Positions 1-7,706 are shown, numbered from the stretch's first letter. The stretch: 12,361 nucleotides of DNA from Alphaproteobacteria bacterium (GCA_018665505.1 JABJCS010000062.1:1-12361), one strand, 5' to 3'. Made by a program: numbers and translations. Notes: generated by a model not told the origin, from the letters alone.

Positions 1-500
1 AACAAACGGTCGATAAACGAATTGTCGGCACCGCGGTAAATTTGGCCGAGCGGCAGACCGGTCTGACCGACGACACGAGCACCCAGTTCCCAGTTTCCCA
101 TATGTGCAGAAAAGACGATCCCCGCCTTGCTGCTTTCCTGCATGGTGACGAGATGTTCCGCGCCCACTAACTCAACTCTCGAACCCGGCTCGTTGACGGT
201 AAATCGGTCGAGATGTGAAAATTCGGCCGCACCTTGCCCGAGATTACCCCAAATTCTGTCTAACAAGTCGTCGACTTCGACGTCGTCGAGTTCCGGAAAC
301 ACCCGACGGACATTTTGCTCCGCAACACGCGCCACTCGCATGCGCCGGCCGATTTTACGGAACATCAGACTGGTGATAGCGGTCCCCGCCGCCAACGGTA
401 AAGCCCGGACAGAATAATAGAGTGAGCCAATCAACAGCGCCTGTAGCGGATACAAGAATCGACGCACACAGAAGCGGGCAATGGGCCCACGATCAGCCAT
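1..500 (-). CDS. lpxL: LpxL/HtrB-family lipid A acyltransferase, N-terminal part (cut by left edge)
   Basis: Reading the minus strand from the ATG at 500-498 gives 166 open codons that run off the left edge, so the C-terminus is missing. The family transfers a secondary acyl chain (laurate or myristate) from acyl-ACP to Kdo-lipid A at the cytoplasmic face of the inner membrane. The N-terminus has a hydrophobic stretch (about residues 16-46), as in family members. The catalytic HX4D/E motif is seen as HMGNWE (His133, Glu138), followed by YRGADN at 155-160, where relatives carry a similar Y/R-x-x-x-N block. The start lies inside the lpxK stop region: ATGGCTGA holds both the start and the lpxK TGA, an 8-nt overlap that suggests translational coupling. 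No clear ribosome-binding site is seen. The exact acyl chain and position (LpxL versus LpxM type) cannot be told from this part. Confidence 0.88.
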   Translation of the reverse strand, partial: MADRGPIARFCVRRFLYPLQALLIGSLYYSVRALPLAAGTAITSLMFRKIGRRMRVARVAEQNVRRVFPELDDVEVDDLLDRIWGNLGQGAAEFSHLDRFTVNEPGSRVELVGAEHLVTMQESSKAGIVFSAHMGNWELGARVVGQTGLPLGQIYRGADNSFIDRL

Positions 501-1458
501 TGGAGATGACCGTGGACAAAATGCGGTCGATACCCGCGCTATCTCCCCATTCGACAGCGACCTTAACAACCTCAATGCCTTCCGCATTCGCAGGGTCGAG
601 GCGTACAAAATCTTTCTCGGTCGTGACTAACCGTGCACCATTTTCCGATGCCAGCGACTTTAGCGCCGATACCTCCCTGTCGCTATAAGCGTGATGGTCG
701 GTGAACGGCTTCGCTACAGCGATTTCAAACCCCATATCGGAAAGCGTGTCGAAGAATTTTTGCGGTCGCCCGATTCCCGCGAAAGCGACGACGGGACGGG
801 AATCCGACAGTAAGGAAGTGGCTTCGGGCACCAGGGAGGCGTCTATAGTCGGCATGTTCGCGGTCAGCTTAAAGGCTCGGTTTTGGCCAAGTATAACCAT
901 AGCGTCGGTGCGCGATAGCCCGTCTTTCAAAAATTCCCGCAACGGTCCCGCCGGCATGACCCGCCCATTGCCGATGCCGTAACCACCGTCGACAACGACG
1001 ACCGACAAATCCTTATACAAACCGGGATTCTGAAAACCGTCATCCATGACGACGATATCCGCGCCGGCCGCGATCGCTGCCTTTGCCCCTGCGGCGCGCC
1101 CGCGGGAGACCCAGGTCGGCGCCTTACGAGCAAGCAGCAAGGCTTCGTCTCCGACATCCGCCGCACCATGCGTTTGCAAATTGACCTGAAGTGGACCCGC
1201 CAAACGGCCGCCGTATCCGCGCGTCAGGAAATGCGGCGAGAGTCCTTTTGCGAGATACCAATCCGCGATCGCTAAAGCGACCGGCGTCTTTCCAGCGCCG
1301 CCCGTGACCAGGTTTCCAACACACACAATGGGCCGCTCGGCGCGATACGGTGTCGAGTACCGCCATCGCACCGTCGTCGATAGACCATAAATCCAGCCAA
1401 TGGGCGCGAGCAACCGGGACATAACGCCGTCATTTCCCCAAAAATCCGGTGCTTGCAT
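493..1458 (-). CDS. lpxK: Tetraacyldisaccharide 4'-kinase LpxK
   Basis: LpxK phosphorylates the 4' position of the tetraacyldisaccharide-1-phosphate to give lipid IVA, using ATP at the inner-membrane cytoplasmic face. The 321-residue product has the usual family length. Visible motifs are the Walker A-like GNLVTGGAGKTP (residues 48-59), LTRGYGG (78-84), DVGDEALLL (101-109), MDDGFQ (138-143) with the metal/catalytic Asp pair, and a later VMPAGPLRE block. The N-terminal hydrophobic segment (about 13-27) fits the membrane-associated N-terminal helix of the family. The ATG lies 3 nt after the waaA stop, with only a weak GGTGAA upstream, so translation probably depends on coupling. The 3' end overlaps the next acyltransferase gene by 8 nt. 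Confidence 0.95.
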   Translation of the reverse strand: MQAPDFWGNDGVMSRLLAPIGWIYGLSTTVRWRYSTPYRAERPIVCVGNLVTGGAGKTPVALAIADWYLAKGLSPHFLTRGYGGRLAGPLQVNLQTHGAADVGDEALLLARKAPTWVSRGRAAGAKAAIAAGADIVVMDDGFQNPGLYKDLSVVVVDGGYGIGNGRVMPAGPLREFLKDGLSRTDAMVILGQNRAFKLTANMPTIDASLVPEATSLLSDSRPVVAFAGIGRPQKFFDTLSDMGFEIAVAKPFTDHHAYSDREVSALKSLASENGARLVTTEKDFVRLDPANAEGIEVVKVAVEWGDSAGIDRILSTVISNG

Positions 1459-1461
1459 CTT

Positions 1462-2724
1462 CTATTCACCGTTCATCAAACCGGCGATCTCTTCATGTAT
1501 GCGCATGACCGCATCCGCATTTTCGGAGGCGACCCGCGCCGCGGCCCCGGCTTGTTCCTGTCGGGCCGCCGGATTGCGCAGCAGTTTGGCGACAGCGGCT
1601 GCGACCGCTCCCGCATCATTTACTTGCTGCGCCCCGCCAGCATCCAACAATTCGCGCGCCACCGTCGTGAAATTCCCCATATCCGGCCCTAGAACAACCG
1701 CACAGTCGAGCTGTGCCGCCTCAAGCGGATTATGTCCGCCATGGGACGCCATGCTGCCACCGATGAAAGCAATGGTCGACAATCGGTAGAAGAATCCCAA
1801 TTCCCCAAGCGTGTCAGCCACGTAAATATCGCCGGTTAAACCGTCTCCCGAAGATTTTAACGATACGGAGAGGCCCCGCGCGCGCAGTGCCTTCGCGATC
1901 TCGTGGCCACGGATCGGATGACGGGGAACAATAACGGTCAGAATATCCGGCCACTCCGCCGATAGGTGGTCGTGTACGTCCGCCGCCATTTCCTCTTCAC
2001 CCGGATGCGTGCTCGCAGCCAGCCACAAGGGGCGCTCGCCGAGTTCGCCTTTAACTGCGTCCAAGGCGGACAAGTCAACCGGCAGAGCCTCCGCTGAAAA
2101 TTTTAGATTACCGAGATATTTTACCGGCGAAGCACCGAGACGACGCAAGAAGTCCGCTTGCTCTTCGGTCTGCGCTAGGCAAAGGGAAAAAGTACCCAAG
2201 AGATGGCGCGCTGTGCCCGAAAACCGCTGCCAGCGACCGAAACTACGCCGAGACATGCGCGCATTGACCAATACGCTGGGAATGTTTCGGCGCGCCGTCT
2301 CCTGCACCAAGTTGGGCCACAGTTCCGATTCCATCCATAGCGCGATATCGGGCTGCCAATGATCGAGGAAAGTTCTGACCCACGGCAATCGGTCGACGGG
2401 CGCGAATTGATGGAAACTTCTCGGCGGCAACCGTTCCTGCATGAGATGGGCGGAAGTCAGCGTTCCAGTCGTCTGTAGGACATGGGTTTCCGGTTCGGCC
2501 TCAAGTAATTTCGCGATGAGCGCCAAAGACGATTGCGATTCACCCACACTGGCGGCATGAATCCAAATCAGCTTACCGGTGGGCCGGCGTCGGCTAGCGA
2601 TACCACGGCGTTCGGAAATCCGAACCGCATCTTCCTTCCCTTGGGACAAGCGGCGGCGCAACAATCCGTCGACCAGTGGTCCGCCGACATTGGTAAATAG
2701 GCGGTAGAGCCAGATCGGGCTCAT
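1462..2724 (-). CDS. waaA: 3-deoxy-D-manno-octulosonic acid (Kdo) transferase
   Basis: WaaA (KdtA) transfers Kdo from CMP-Kdo to lipid IVA. It is a membrane-anchored GT-B glycosyltransferase of family GT30. The 420 residues match the usual length. The N-terminal domain shows SERRG (37-41, with the catalytic-type Glu38), HAASVGE (56-62), ESELWPN (132-138) and VNARMS (153-158). The C-terminal nucleotide-sugar domain shows NLKF (206-209), STHPGEE (238-244), PRHP (267-270) and GGSMASHGGHNPLEAA (322-337). Whether it adds one Kdo or two cannot be read from sequence alone. It lies 7 nt after the DUF374 gene and 3 nt before lpxK in the same operon. Confidence 0.95.
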   Translation of the reverse strand: MSPIWLYRLFTNVGGPLVDGLLRRRLSQGKEDAVRISERRGIASRRRPTGKLIWIHAASVGESQSSLALIAKLLEAEPETHVLQTTGTLTSAHLMQERLPPRSFHQFAPVDRLPWVRTFLDHWQPDIALWMESELWPNLVQETARRNIPSVLVNARMSRRSFGRWQRFSGTARHLLGTFSLCLAQTEEQADFLRRLGASPVKYLGNLKFSAEALPVDLSALDAVKGELGERPLWLAASTHPGEEEMAADVHDHLSAEWPDILTVIVPRHPIRGHEIAKALRARGLSVSLKSSGDGLTGDIYVADTLGELGFFYRLSTIAFIGGSMASHGGHNPLEAAQLDCAVVLGPDMGNFTTVARELLDAGGAQQVNDAGAVAAAVAKLLRNPAARQEQAGAAARVASENADAVMRIHEEIAGLMNGE

Positions 2725-2731
2725 CCGGCAA

Positions 2732-3439
2732 TCAACCGGCTTCCGAGGTCAGCGGAGCGGGCTCGACATCAGGGCGGTTCATAAGCCAATCCGCCCTTTG
2801 CGTCAGCTTCAGCAAAGCATGTTCAAGTTCAACGCGTTTTTCACTCATTTCCATATTATCCGCGTTTTTCGAGACATAGATTGGCTCCCCCCATAGAAAT
2901 ACGCCCCGTCCGAAGGGAAACGGCAGGAGGAACCTGTCCCAACTCTCAAGTACATAGCGCAACGACGCGGAAAACGTTAGCGGTAATATCGGCGCCCCAG
3001 TTACTTTTGCCAGCGCTATGACGCCGTCATTGGCCCGCATGCGCGGCCCTTTCGGTCCGTCCGGCGTGATCCCGACGATCTCACCGCTTCTCAACAGGCG
3101 CGCCAATTGAATGAAGGCTGCGGCACCGCCCCGCGTCGAGGAGCCGAAAACTGTCTTCGAGCCAAAATGAGACATCATACCGGACACCAGCTGACCGTCA
3201 CGATGGCCGGAGATCAACATATTCACGAGATCGCAACGCTTCCAAGAAAACGCCATCATGATCAATCGGCCATGCCAAAACGCAACGATGAACGGTTGGC
3301 CGTTGCTCAACAATCCGTCCGGTACCTCTTCGCCAACAATACGCCAACGGCCAGAAACCCAGACAAATTTGATATATTGCGCCGCGACCCATGTAAGTGA
3401 TTTGCGGACGACGCCCGAAGAAAGTATGCGCTTAATCAA
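2732..3439 (-). CDS. DUF374 lysophospholipid acyltransferase-like protein
   Basis: The 235-residue product belongs to the DUF374 family, related to LPLAT-type acyltransferases and often placed beside waaA in Alphaproteobacteria. Conserved blocks are FWHGRLIMM (54-62, holding the HX4-type histidine), SGHRDG (77-82), GSSTRGG (99-105) and ITPDGPKGPR (124-133). The start is a TTG at 3439-3437. It overlaps the msbA stop by 8 nt (TTGATTAA), has a GAGGCGG stretch upstream, and keeps the N-terminal segment expected for the family. The first in-frame ATG would be Met61 and would remove the active-site histidine. Its position in the operon suggests acylation of a lipid A or phospholipid intermediate, but the substrate is not known. 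Confidence 0.88.
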   Translation of the reverse strand: MIKRILSSGVVRKSLTWVAAQYIKFVWVSGRWRIVGEEVPDGLLSNGQPFIVAFWHGRLIMMAFSWKRCDLVNMLISGHRDGQLVSGMMSHFGSKTVFGSSTRGGAAAFIQLARLLRSGEIVGITPDGPKGPRMRANDGVIALAKVTGAPILPLTFSASLRYVLESWDRFLLPFPFGRGVFLWGEPIYVSKNADNMEMSEKRVELEHALLKLTQRADWLMNRPDVEPAPLTSEAG

Positions 3440-5255
3440 TCGAACCGCCTCGTGCCATTGCCACCTCCGACGGAGCCTTTAGTGATTGTCCGTCATCCAA
3501 TTGCATACGGCAATAATGGGCATACAGCCCGTCGTGTGAATACAATTCCGTATGTGTTCCGGATTCAACCACGCGTCCCCTCTCCAACACGTAGATGCAA
3601 TCGGCGTCCGATACGGTCGACAACCGATGCGCGATAACAATGGTGGTCCGTCCCTGCATGAGACGGGTCAACGCGGTATGAACTTGGTGTTCGGATTCAC
3701 TATCCAACGACGACGTTGCCTCATCGAGCAATAAAATTGGCGCATTCTTCAACATTGCGCGGGCAATCGATATTCGTTGGCGTTGACCGCCCGACAGGCG
3801 GAGTCCGCGCTCCCCGACCATCGTGTCATAGCCGAGGGGAAGCTCCATGATGAATTCATGCGCCGCAGCGGCCTTGGCAGCGTCAATAACGTCCGTGTCG
3901 CTTGCTCCCTCCCGCGCATACGCAATGTTCGCCCGAACAGTGTCGTTGAACATCGTCACTTCTTGACTCACCAATGCTATAGATTTCCGCAGCGATTCGA
4001 TTGTTACCTTACTGATGTCTTGGCCGTCGATCAGGACCCTGCCGCCCTGAGCATCGTAAAATCGCGGGATCAAATTTAGGATGGTCGACTTTCCCGCTCC
4101 CGATGGCCCGACAAGCGCCGTCGTCTTACCCGCGGCGAATGTGATCGTGGTGTCCTTCAGGGCCGATTTCTCGGCGTCATACGAGAAACTCACACGGTCA
4201 AACGAGACACCGCCATCTTGCAGCTGCAACTGTTTGGCATCGGGCGCGTCGATAATTTTCGGTTCATAATCGAGAAGATGAAAGATACGGTCGGCCGCCG
4301 CGAGCCCCAATTGCAGACTTGCATTCAGATTGGCTAGGCTTCTCACCGGTTGATACGCCAGCATAGCCGCTGTGAAAAACGCCATGAATTCGCCCGCGTC
4401 AGTCGCTTCCGCAAGCACTTGATGCCCACCCCAGGCCAAGACGGCCGCTAGGGCGAAACCGCTCATTGTCTCCAAAATCGGAGACATTCGGGCACGCGTT
4501 TTGCCGGCCTTCAGAAAATGATTGAAGACACTTTCGAAAAATTCGTGGCCGCGAGAACGTTCGTATTCCTCGGTACCGTACGCTTTAACTTCCCGCGCGG
4601 CTTTAAACACGTCATCCAAATAACTGGCGACCGTTCCTATTGATTCCTGGGTGTTCCGTGAGATTCGACGAAGCCGACGTCCGATATAAACAATCGGAAA
4701 AATACTGATCGGCATAAATACAAGAGCAATGAGCGCCATCTCCCAGTTTAATTGGATCATCACGCCCCCAAGGAAGAGGACCGTCATCAATTCACGTCCA
4801 ATTCCAGTGAAGGCCTTTACCGTCGCATCCCGAAGAAATTGGACATCATTTGTAAAACGGGTCATTTGCCGGCCCGTCGAATCGCTTTGGATATAGGTAA
4901 GATCGGCGGACATGATGCGGTCGAACATTTGGTCCTGCATCATGACGATCATTCGCAGGCCGACCTTCTGCATCAGGATGGTTTGAACATAGTTCGCCGA
5001 ACCCTTCACCATCGCTGTCACAAGGAAACCTAACGGTAACAGCCAGAGAAGATTTTTATCCGGTTTGACCAACAAATTGTTCAGCGCCGGCTCAACAAGC
5101 TTGGCCATTGCCGCTATCGCGGCGGCAGTAATGATCATGCAAACAATCGCGATGACAATCGATTTCAATTGTCCTCGGAGGTAGTAGCGATAGATGCGCT
5201 GCGATAGCTCCGCTGTCGATGTATGCCGCTTAACTGTAACGCTTCCGTCGGTCAC
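3432..5255 (-). CDS. msbA: MsbA-like lipid A/phospholipid exporter, ABC transporter (fused permease-ATPase)
   Basis: This 607-residue half-transporter has an N-terminal six-helix exporter domain (about 30-320) followed by an ATP-binding domain. The ATPase parts are all present: Walker A GPSGAGKST (383-391), Q-loop Gln431, signature LSGGQ (487-491), Walker B ILLLDE (507-512) and switch His543. Such proteins act as homodimers. MsbA flips Kdo-lipid A across the inner membrane, and the location directly upstream of waaA and lpxK supports that role here over a drug-exporter role. The start is a GTG at 5255-5253 with GGAG about 12 nt upstream, which is rather far, so the exact start is less certain than the gene. 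It overlaps the DUF374 gene by 8 nt and follows the small lipoprotein gene by 75 nt. Confidence 0.9.
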   Translation of the reverse strand: MTDGSVTVKRHTSTAELSQRIYRYYLRGQLKSIVIAIVCMIITAAAIAAMAKLVEPALNNLLVKPDKNLLWLLPLGFLVTAMVKGSANYVQTILMQKVGLRMIVMMQDQMFDRIMSADLTYIQSDSTGRQMTRFTNDVQFLRDATVKAFTGIGRELMTVLFLGGVMIQLNWEMALIALVFMPISIFPIVYIGRRLRRISRNTQESIGTVASYLDDVFKAAREVKAYGTEEYERSRGHEFFESVFNHFLKAGKTRARMSPILETMSGFALAAVLAWGGHQVLAEATDAGEFMAFFTAAMLAYQPVRSLANLNASLQLGLAAADRIFHLLDYEPKIIDAPDAKQLQLQDGGVSFDRVSFSYDAEKSALKDTTITFAAGKTTALVGPSGAGKSTILNLIPRFYDAQGGRVLIDGQDISKVTIESLRKSIALVSQEVTMFNDTVRANIAYAREGASDTDVIDAAKAAAAHEFIMELPLGYDTMVGERGLRLSGGQRQRISIARAMLKNAPILLLDEATSSLDSESEHQVHTALTRLMQGRTTIVIAHRLSTVSDADCIYVLERGRVVESGTHTELYSHDGLYAHYCRMQLDDGQSLKAPSEVAMARGGSID

Positions 5256-5330
5256 AATTCTTAAAATCTCCGATGTTGCCGGACGTATATCACGCCGCTT
5301 CTCCGCTCGCCAGTTTCGGCCGGAATGGTA

Positions 5331-5681
5331 TTACCGACGATCACTTTCAACTTTTTGATACCCCCGAGCGCGCAAACACGCTTCATATAGTTGCAGCGCA
5401 TAACGCGACGAATCGTAACGTATCATTTCATTCCGATAACTGCCCTGGCGGCCGATAGTCCCGGACCGGCCTAATTCTCTTTCTTGTTCGACACCCGCAC
5501 GTTTTTCTGAATCGCGGTGGCAGTGAGATTGATCCCGTGACCATAGGGATTGATCAATATTCCTATTCTCCCAACTCGTCGTTCCCGCACAACTGACGAG
5601 GCAGAAAACGACGATTACTGTCAAAACCGGAACAGATGACGCATTCATCCGGAACAACGTTTTTAATGAAATTCTTTGCAT
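5331..5681 (-). CDS. Small hypothetical lipoprotein
   Basis: I do not recognise a named family. The 116-residue product has a basic N-terminus, a hydrophobic segment (about 17-30) and a lipobox LVSC at 28-31, so Cys31 is the likely lipidated residue. Ala at +2 would favour outer-membrane sorting by the E. coli Lol rule. The mature part is charged and contains Trp47, Cys54 and Cys102 in an EACLRARGY block (100-108). Small alphaproteobacterial envelope lipoproteins often end in a similar C-x3-RGY pattern, and the two cysteines could form a disulfide. A second in-frame ATG (Met12, at 5648) would also leave a good signal peptide. Neither start has a clear ribosome-binding site. The gene lies 75 nt upstream of msbA on the same strand and may share its transcript. 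Confidence 0.62.
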   Translation of the reverse strand: MQRISLKTLFRMNASSVPVLTVIVVFCLVSCAGTTSWENRNIDQSLWSRDQSHCHRDSEKRAGVEQERELGRSGTIGRQGSYRNEMIRYDSSRYALQLYEACLRARGYQKVESDRR

Positions 5682-5780
5682 TAACCGTATGTTATTCTAT
5701 TTTTTGCCATTGCGACCCGTTCAAAACGTATAACTGGCCGAAATTTTGCGTGCTAATTTTACGTTAATGGAGTGTGGACG
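5682..5780. promoter_or_regulatory. Divergent intergenic region between two lipoprotein genes
   Basis: These 99 bp separate the minus-strand lipoprotein/msbA operon from the plus-strand lipoprotein and must hold the promoter of the latter. Plus-strand elements that could be a weak sigma-70 promoter are TTGCCA (5704-5709) and TATAAC (5729-5734), but the 19-bp spacer is long. The minus strand has TTGAAC and TAGAAT at a similar long spacing. A near-direct repeat, AATTTTGCGT (5742-5751) and AATTTTACGT (5755-5764), has a 13-bp period just upstream of the plus-strand ribosome-binding site. All of these are guesses from pattern. Confidence 0.3.
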
Positions 5781-6257
5781 ATGAAACGTATTGCGATTCT
5801 TATCTTGGCGCTCGGCATCGCCAGCTGTGAAATGGGCGACCGCGACAATAAGCGAGCCCTTGCCACCTTGTTTGGAATGGGGGCCGGCGGCGTGATGGCA
5901 TATTTCGGCGTCGGCGGGGAATTTACCGACAAGTTCGTCGCCGCCAGCTTGGTGGGCGTCGGTGGCGCCGCCGTCGGCTATTATCTTTCCGATCGACTGT
6001 TGCCGCATGACCGCGAGAAACTCGATAGCACGGCCTTCAAGGCACTCGACGAAGCCGAACAAGGGCAGTCGATTGCATGGGGCGAAAAAGGAAAGGGCGC
6101 CTGGGGAACTTTTACGCCTGTCCGCGATTATATCAGTAACGACGGGAAAAACTGCCGCTCCTACGTCGCTACAATTAACATTGAAGACGAAACGCAGAAA
6201 ATCGAGGAAGCAGCTTGCCGCATCGAGAGCGGCGGATGGCAGACGGTTAACACCTGA
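5781..6257 (+). CDS. Glycine-zipper surface-antigen lipoprotein (RT0821/Lpp0805-like)
   Basis: The 158-residue product begins with a lipoprotein signal peptide ending in the lipobox IASC (13-16). Glu at +2 does not signal inner-membrane retention. Residues 32-66 form a glycine-rich zipper with two GxxxG-like hydrophobic blocks, as in the 17-kDa surface antigen group. The C-terminal domain has a GTFTPVRDY block (109-117), Cys125 and Cys146 that could pair, and a closing GGW (151-153). This fits RT0821/Lpp0805-type surface proteins, whose biochemical role is not settled. The ATG at 5781 is chosen because GGAG (5769-5772) lies 8 nt upstream and the signal peptide then starts MKR. A GTG at 5772 in the same frame overlaps that site. 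It is transcribed divergently from the other small lipoprotein. Confidence 0.75.
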   Translation: MKRIAILILALGIASCEMGDRDNKRALATLFGMGAGGVMAYFGVGGEFTDKFVAASLVGVGGAAVGYYLSDRLLPHDREKLDSTAFKALDEAEQGQSIAWGEKGKGAWGTFTPVRDYISNDGKNCRSYVATINIEDETQKIEEAACRIESGGWQTVNT

Positions 6258-6268
6258 TACCTTCAGAC

Positions 6269-6296
6269 AAAAAAGGGGCCGCGACATGCGCGGCCC
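6269..6296 (-). terminator. Rho-independent terminator hairpin with T-tract on minus strand
   Basis: A perfect 8-bp stem, GGGCCGCG (6276-6283) and CGCGGCCC (6289-6296), closes a 5-nt loop. Six A residues at 6269-6274 become a T6 run directly after the stem on the minus strand, the classic layout for stopping minus-strand transcripts. It starts 4 nt past the stop of the possible small gene at 6301-6390. It also lies 12 nt after the plus-strand lipoprotein stop, so the hairpin may serve both directions, but the plus side has no T-run. Confidence 0.75.
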
Positions 6297-6300
6297 AAGT

Positions 6301-6390
6301 CTAGGGAGGAAACGCCCAGTAAATCGCATAGGCGGCAAAGCCGACCGCTGCGACAGCATACCTGGGCAAACCATATGCTGCACTGCACAA
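6301..6390 (-). CDS. Possible 29-residue membrane micro-protein
   Basis: The minus strand has a short frame that ends in TAG at 6303-6301 and reads as a single hydrophobic helix, YGLPRYAVAAVGFAAY followed by AIYWAFPP. The only start I can offer is a TTG at 6390-6388, and an in-frame TGA lies a little further upstream. There is no good ribosome-binding site. In favour are the sharp change from AT-rich sequence upstream to GC-richer sequence exactly over this frame, the clean transmembrane character, and a terminator with T-tract right after the stop. Against are the very short length and the non-ATG start. It could also be the remnant tail of a decayed gene. I do not recognise a family. Confidence 0.3.
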   Translation of the reverse strand: MCSAAYGLPRYAVAAVGFAAYAIYWAFPP

Positions 6391-6483
6391 TATATGTGTG
6401 AAGCTTTCTGATTTCAATAATTAATCCGCTGATTTTCGGAACTTAAGCTCCCATTCGGCGTTATTATTAATTTTGCAGTGCAG
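6378..6483. repeat. Pair of 10-bp inverted repeats 86 nt apart
   Basis: CTGCACTGCA at 6378-6387 is the exact reverse complement of TGCAGTGCAG at 6474-6483. The two arms bracket 86 nt of AT-rich sequence. They could be paired protein-binding sites or chance; no function is proposed. Confidence 0.35.
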
Positions 6484-6611
6484 AATTCATAAATTTTAAA
6501 ATTTTGTTTTCATTCCCATAGATTGTTTATAACAATCGTTCATACACCGAAAATCTTCGAAACATTATTGCGCGATATAGTTAGATGGATCGATTCAGGG
6601 AACGCCTATCA
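6391..6611. other. AT-rich intergenic stretch downstream of ctaA
   Basis: No convincing gene is seen on either strand: every ATG frame closes within about 20 codons. The stretch is much richer in A and T than the flanking genes and contains two short inverted repeats, listed separately. It lies downstream of ctaA and upstream (minus strand) of the possible micro-protein, so it could hold the promoter of the latter or a 3' regulatory region of ctaA. Confidence 0.5.
6521..6537. repeat. 17-bp perfect palindrome in AT-rich gap
   Basis: GATTGTT (6521-6527) and AACAATC (6531-6537) are perfect inverted 7-bp arms around TAT. The size and symmetry fit a dimeric regulator site, but it does not match a consensus I can name. 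It lies 75 nt beyond the ctaA stop, an odd place for an operator of ctaA itself. Confidence 0.4.
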
Positions 6612-7655
6612 CTATCCATCGTGGTGGAATGCTTGGCGAGCTAGGATTGCGGCCGAAAATAATAAGATCGCCCCGGCCTGATGCATAACCGCGAGGGGAA
6701 TGGCTACGACACTCAATAGGGTCGCTATCCCCAGTAAAAATTGCATAAAGGCCAATCCCGCGAACAATATCAGAATCAGCTTCTGCCATCTTGATTGGGC
6801 CACTCGATATCCGAGGCCGCAGGTACACAACACACCTGTGACGGTCGCATAGGCGAGCATCCGATGATCGAATTGAACGGTCAGAATATCCTCGAACGCA
6901 GCACTCCAGAAGGGGATCGTGCCGAACACATCACTCGGTACCCAAGCCCCTGCGATCAACGGCCAAGTATTATAGTCGAATCCGGCCCCAAGACCGGCGA
7001 CGAGGCCACCCGACATTACCGTCACGAAAACCGCGATCAAGACCGTGCTCAATGAATGGCGCAACCAATCGGGCGGGCGCCGCCCGGCAATTGTCCCTGT
7101 CGCAAGGTCGGCGACCAGCCACAGCATGTATCCCAGAATTAAAAACGCCATGGAGAGGTGGACGGTTAATCGGTACTGGCTCACATCATGACGGTCGACA
7201 AAACCACTTTTAACCATCCACCAGCCGATGATCCCTTGCGCACCGCCCAGCACGAACAATGCAATCAAATGCAGCTGTAACCGGCGCGGAATATATCCAC
7301 GCCACCAGTACCAAATCAGCGGCACGCCGAATGCGACGCCGATCAGACGGCCCCAAAGCCGATGGATGAATTCCCACCAGAATATGGTTTTGAATTCGGA
7401 CAGCGACATGCCGGCATTCTCCAACCGGTATTCGGAGGTTTTCCGATAAAGGTCGAAGATGCGTTCCCATTCCGGCGTCGACAATGGCGGCAACGCGCCG
7501 ATCAGCGGTCGCCATTCCACCATCGAAAGACCGGATTCAGTTAACCGCGTGACCGCACCGATGAGCATCATGGCGGCAACCATCGTAGCGCAAGACACCA
7601 GCCAGATAATCAATGCGCGCGGATTCTCCGTTATTGAATCTCGTTTCTCCGACAT
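6612..7655 (-). CDS. ctaA: Heme A synthase, COX15/CtaA type 2
   Basis: This inner-membrane enzyme oxidises the methyl group of heme O to give heme A, the cofactor of aa3-type cytochrome c oxidases. The 347 residues form about eight membrane helices in two similar halves. Conserved blocks are GAVTRLTESGLSMVEW (33-48), EFIHR (95-99), TVHLS (164-168), GGLVAGL (216-222), YNTWPL (228-233), QFDHRM (261-266) and MHQAG (324-328). The four heme-related histidines are His98, His166, His264 and His325. The ATG at 7655-7653 has no strong ribosome-binding site. The gene stands alone on the minus strand, divergent from the siroheme/sulfite operon, and implies an aerobic organism with a heme A oxidase encoded elsewhere. 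Confidence 0.95.
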   Translation of the reverse strand: MSEKRDSITENPRALIIWLVSCATMVAAMMLIGAVTRLTESGLSMVEWRPLIGALPPLSTPEWERIFDLYRKTSEYRLENAGMSLSEFKTIFWWEFIHRLWGRLIGVAFGVPLIWYWWRGYIPRRLQLHLIALFVLGGAQGIIGWWMVKSGFVDRHDVSQYRLTVHLSMAFLILGYMLWLVADLATGTIAGRRPPDWLRHSLSTVLIAVFVTVMSGGLVAGLGAGFDYNTWPLIAGAWVPSDVFGTIPFWSAAFEDILTVQFDHRMLAYATVTGVLCTCGLGYRVAQSRWQKLILILFAGLAFMQFLLGIATLLSVVAIPLAVMHQAGAILLFSAAILARQAFHHDG

Positions 7656-7706
7656 GCCGCGACATTAGATCGTTACCGCGCAGGCCGCCACTAGCCAAAT
7701 TAACGC

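Noticed and set aside
5721..6383. A 220-codon open frame on the minus strand across the glycine-zipper lipoprotein gene
   Set aside because: It is antisense to a gene with a clear signal peptide, lipobox and ribosome-binding site, and its translation shows no recognisable domain.
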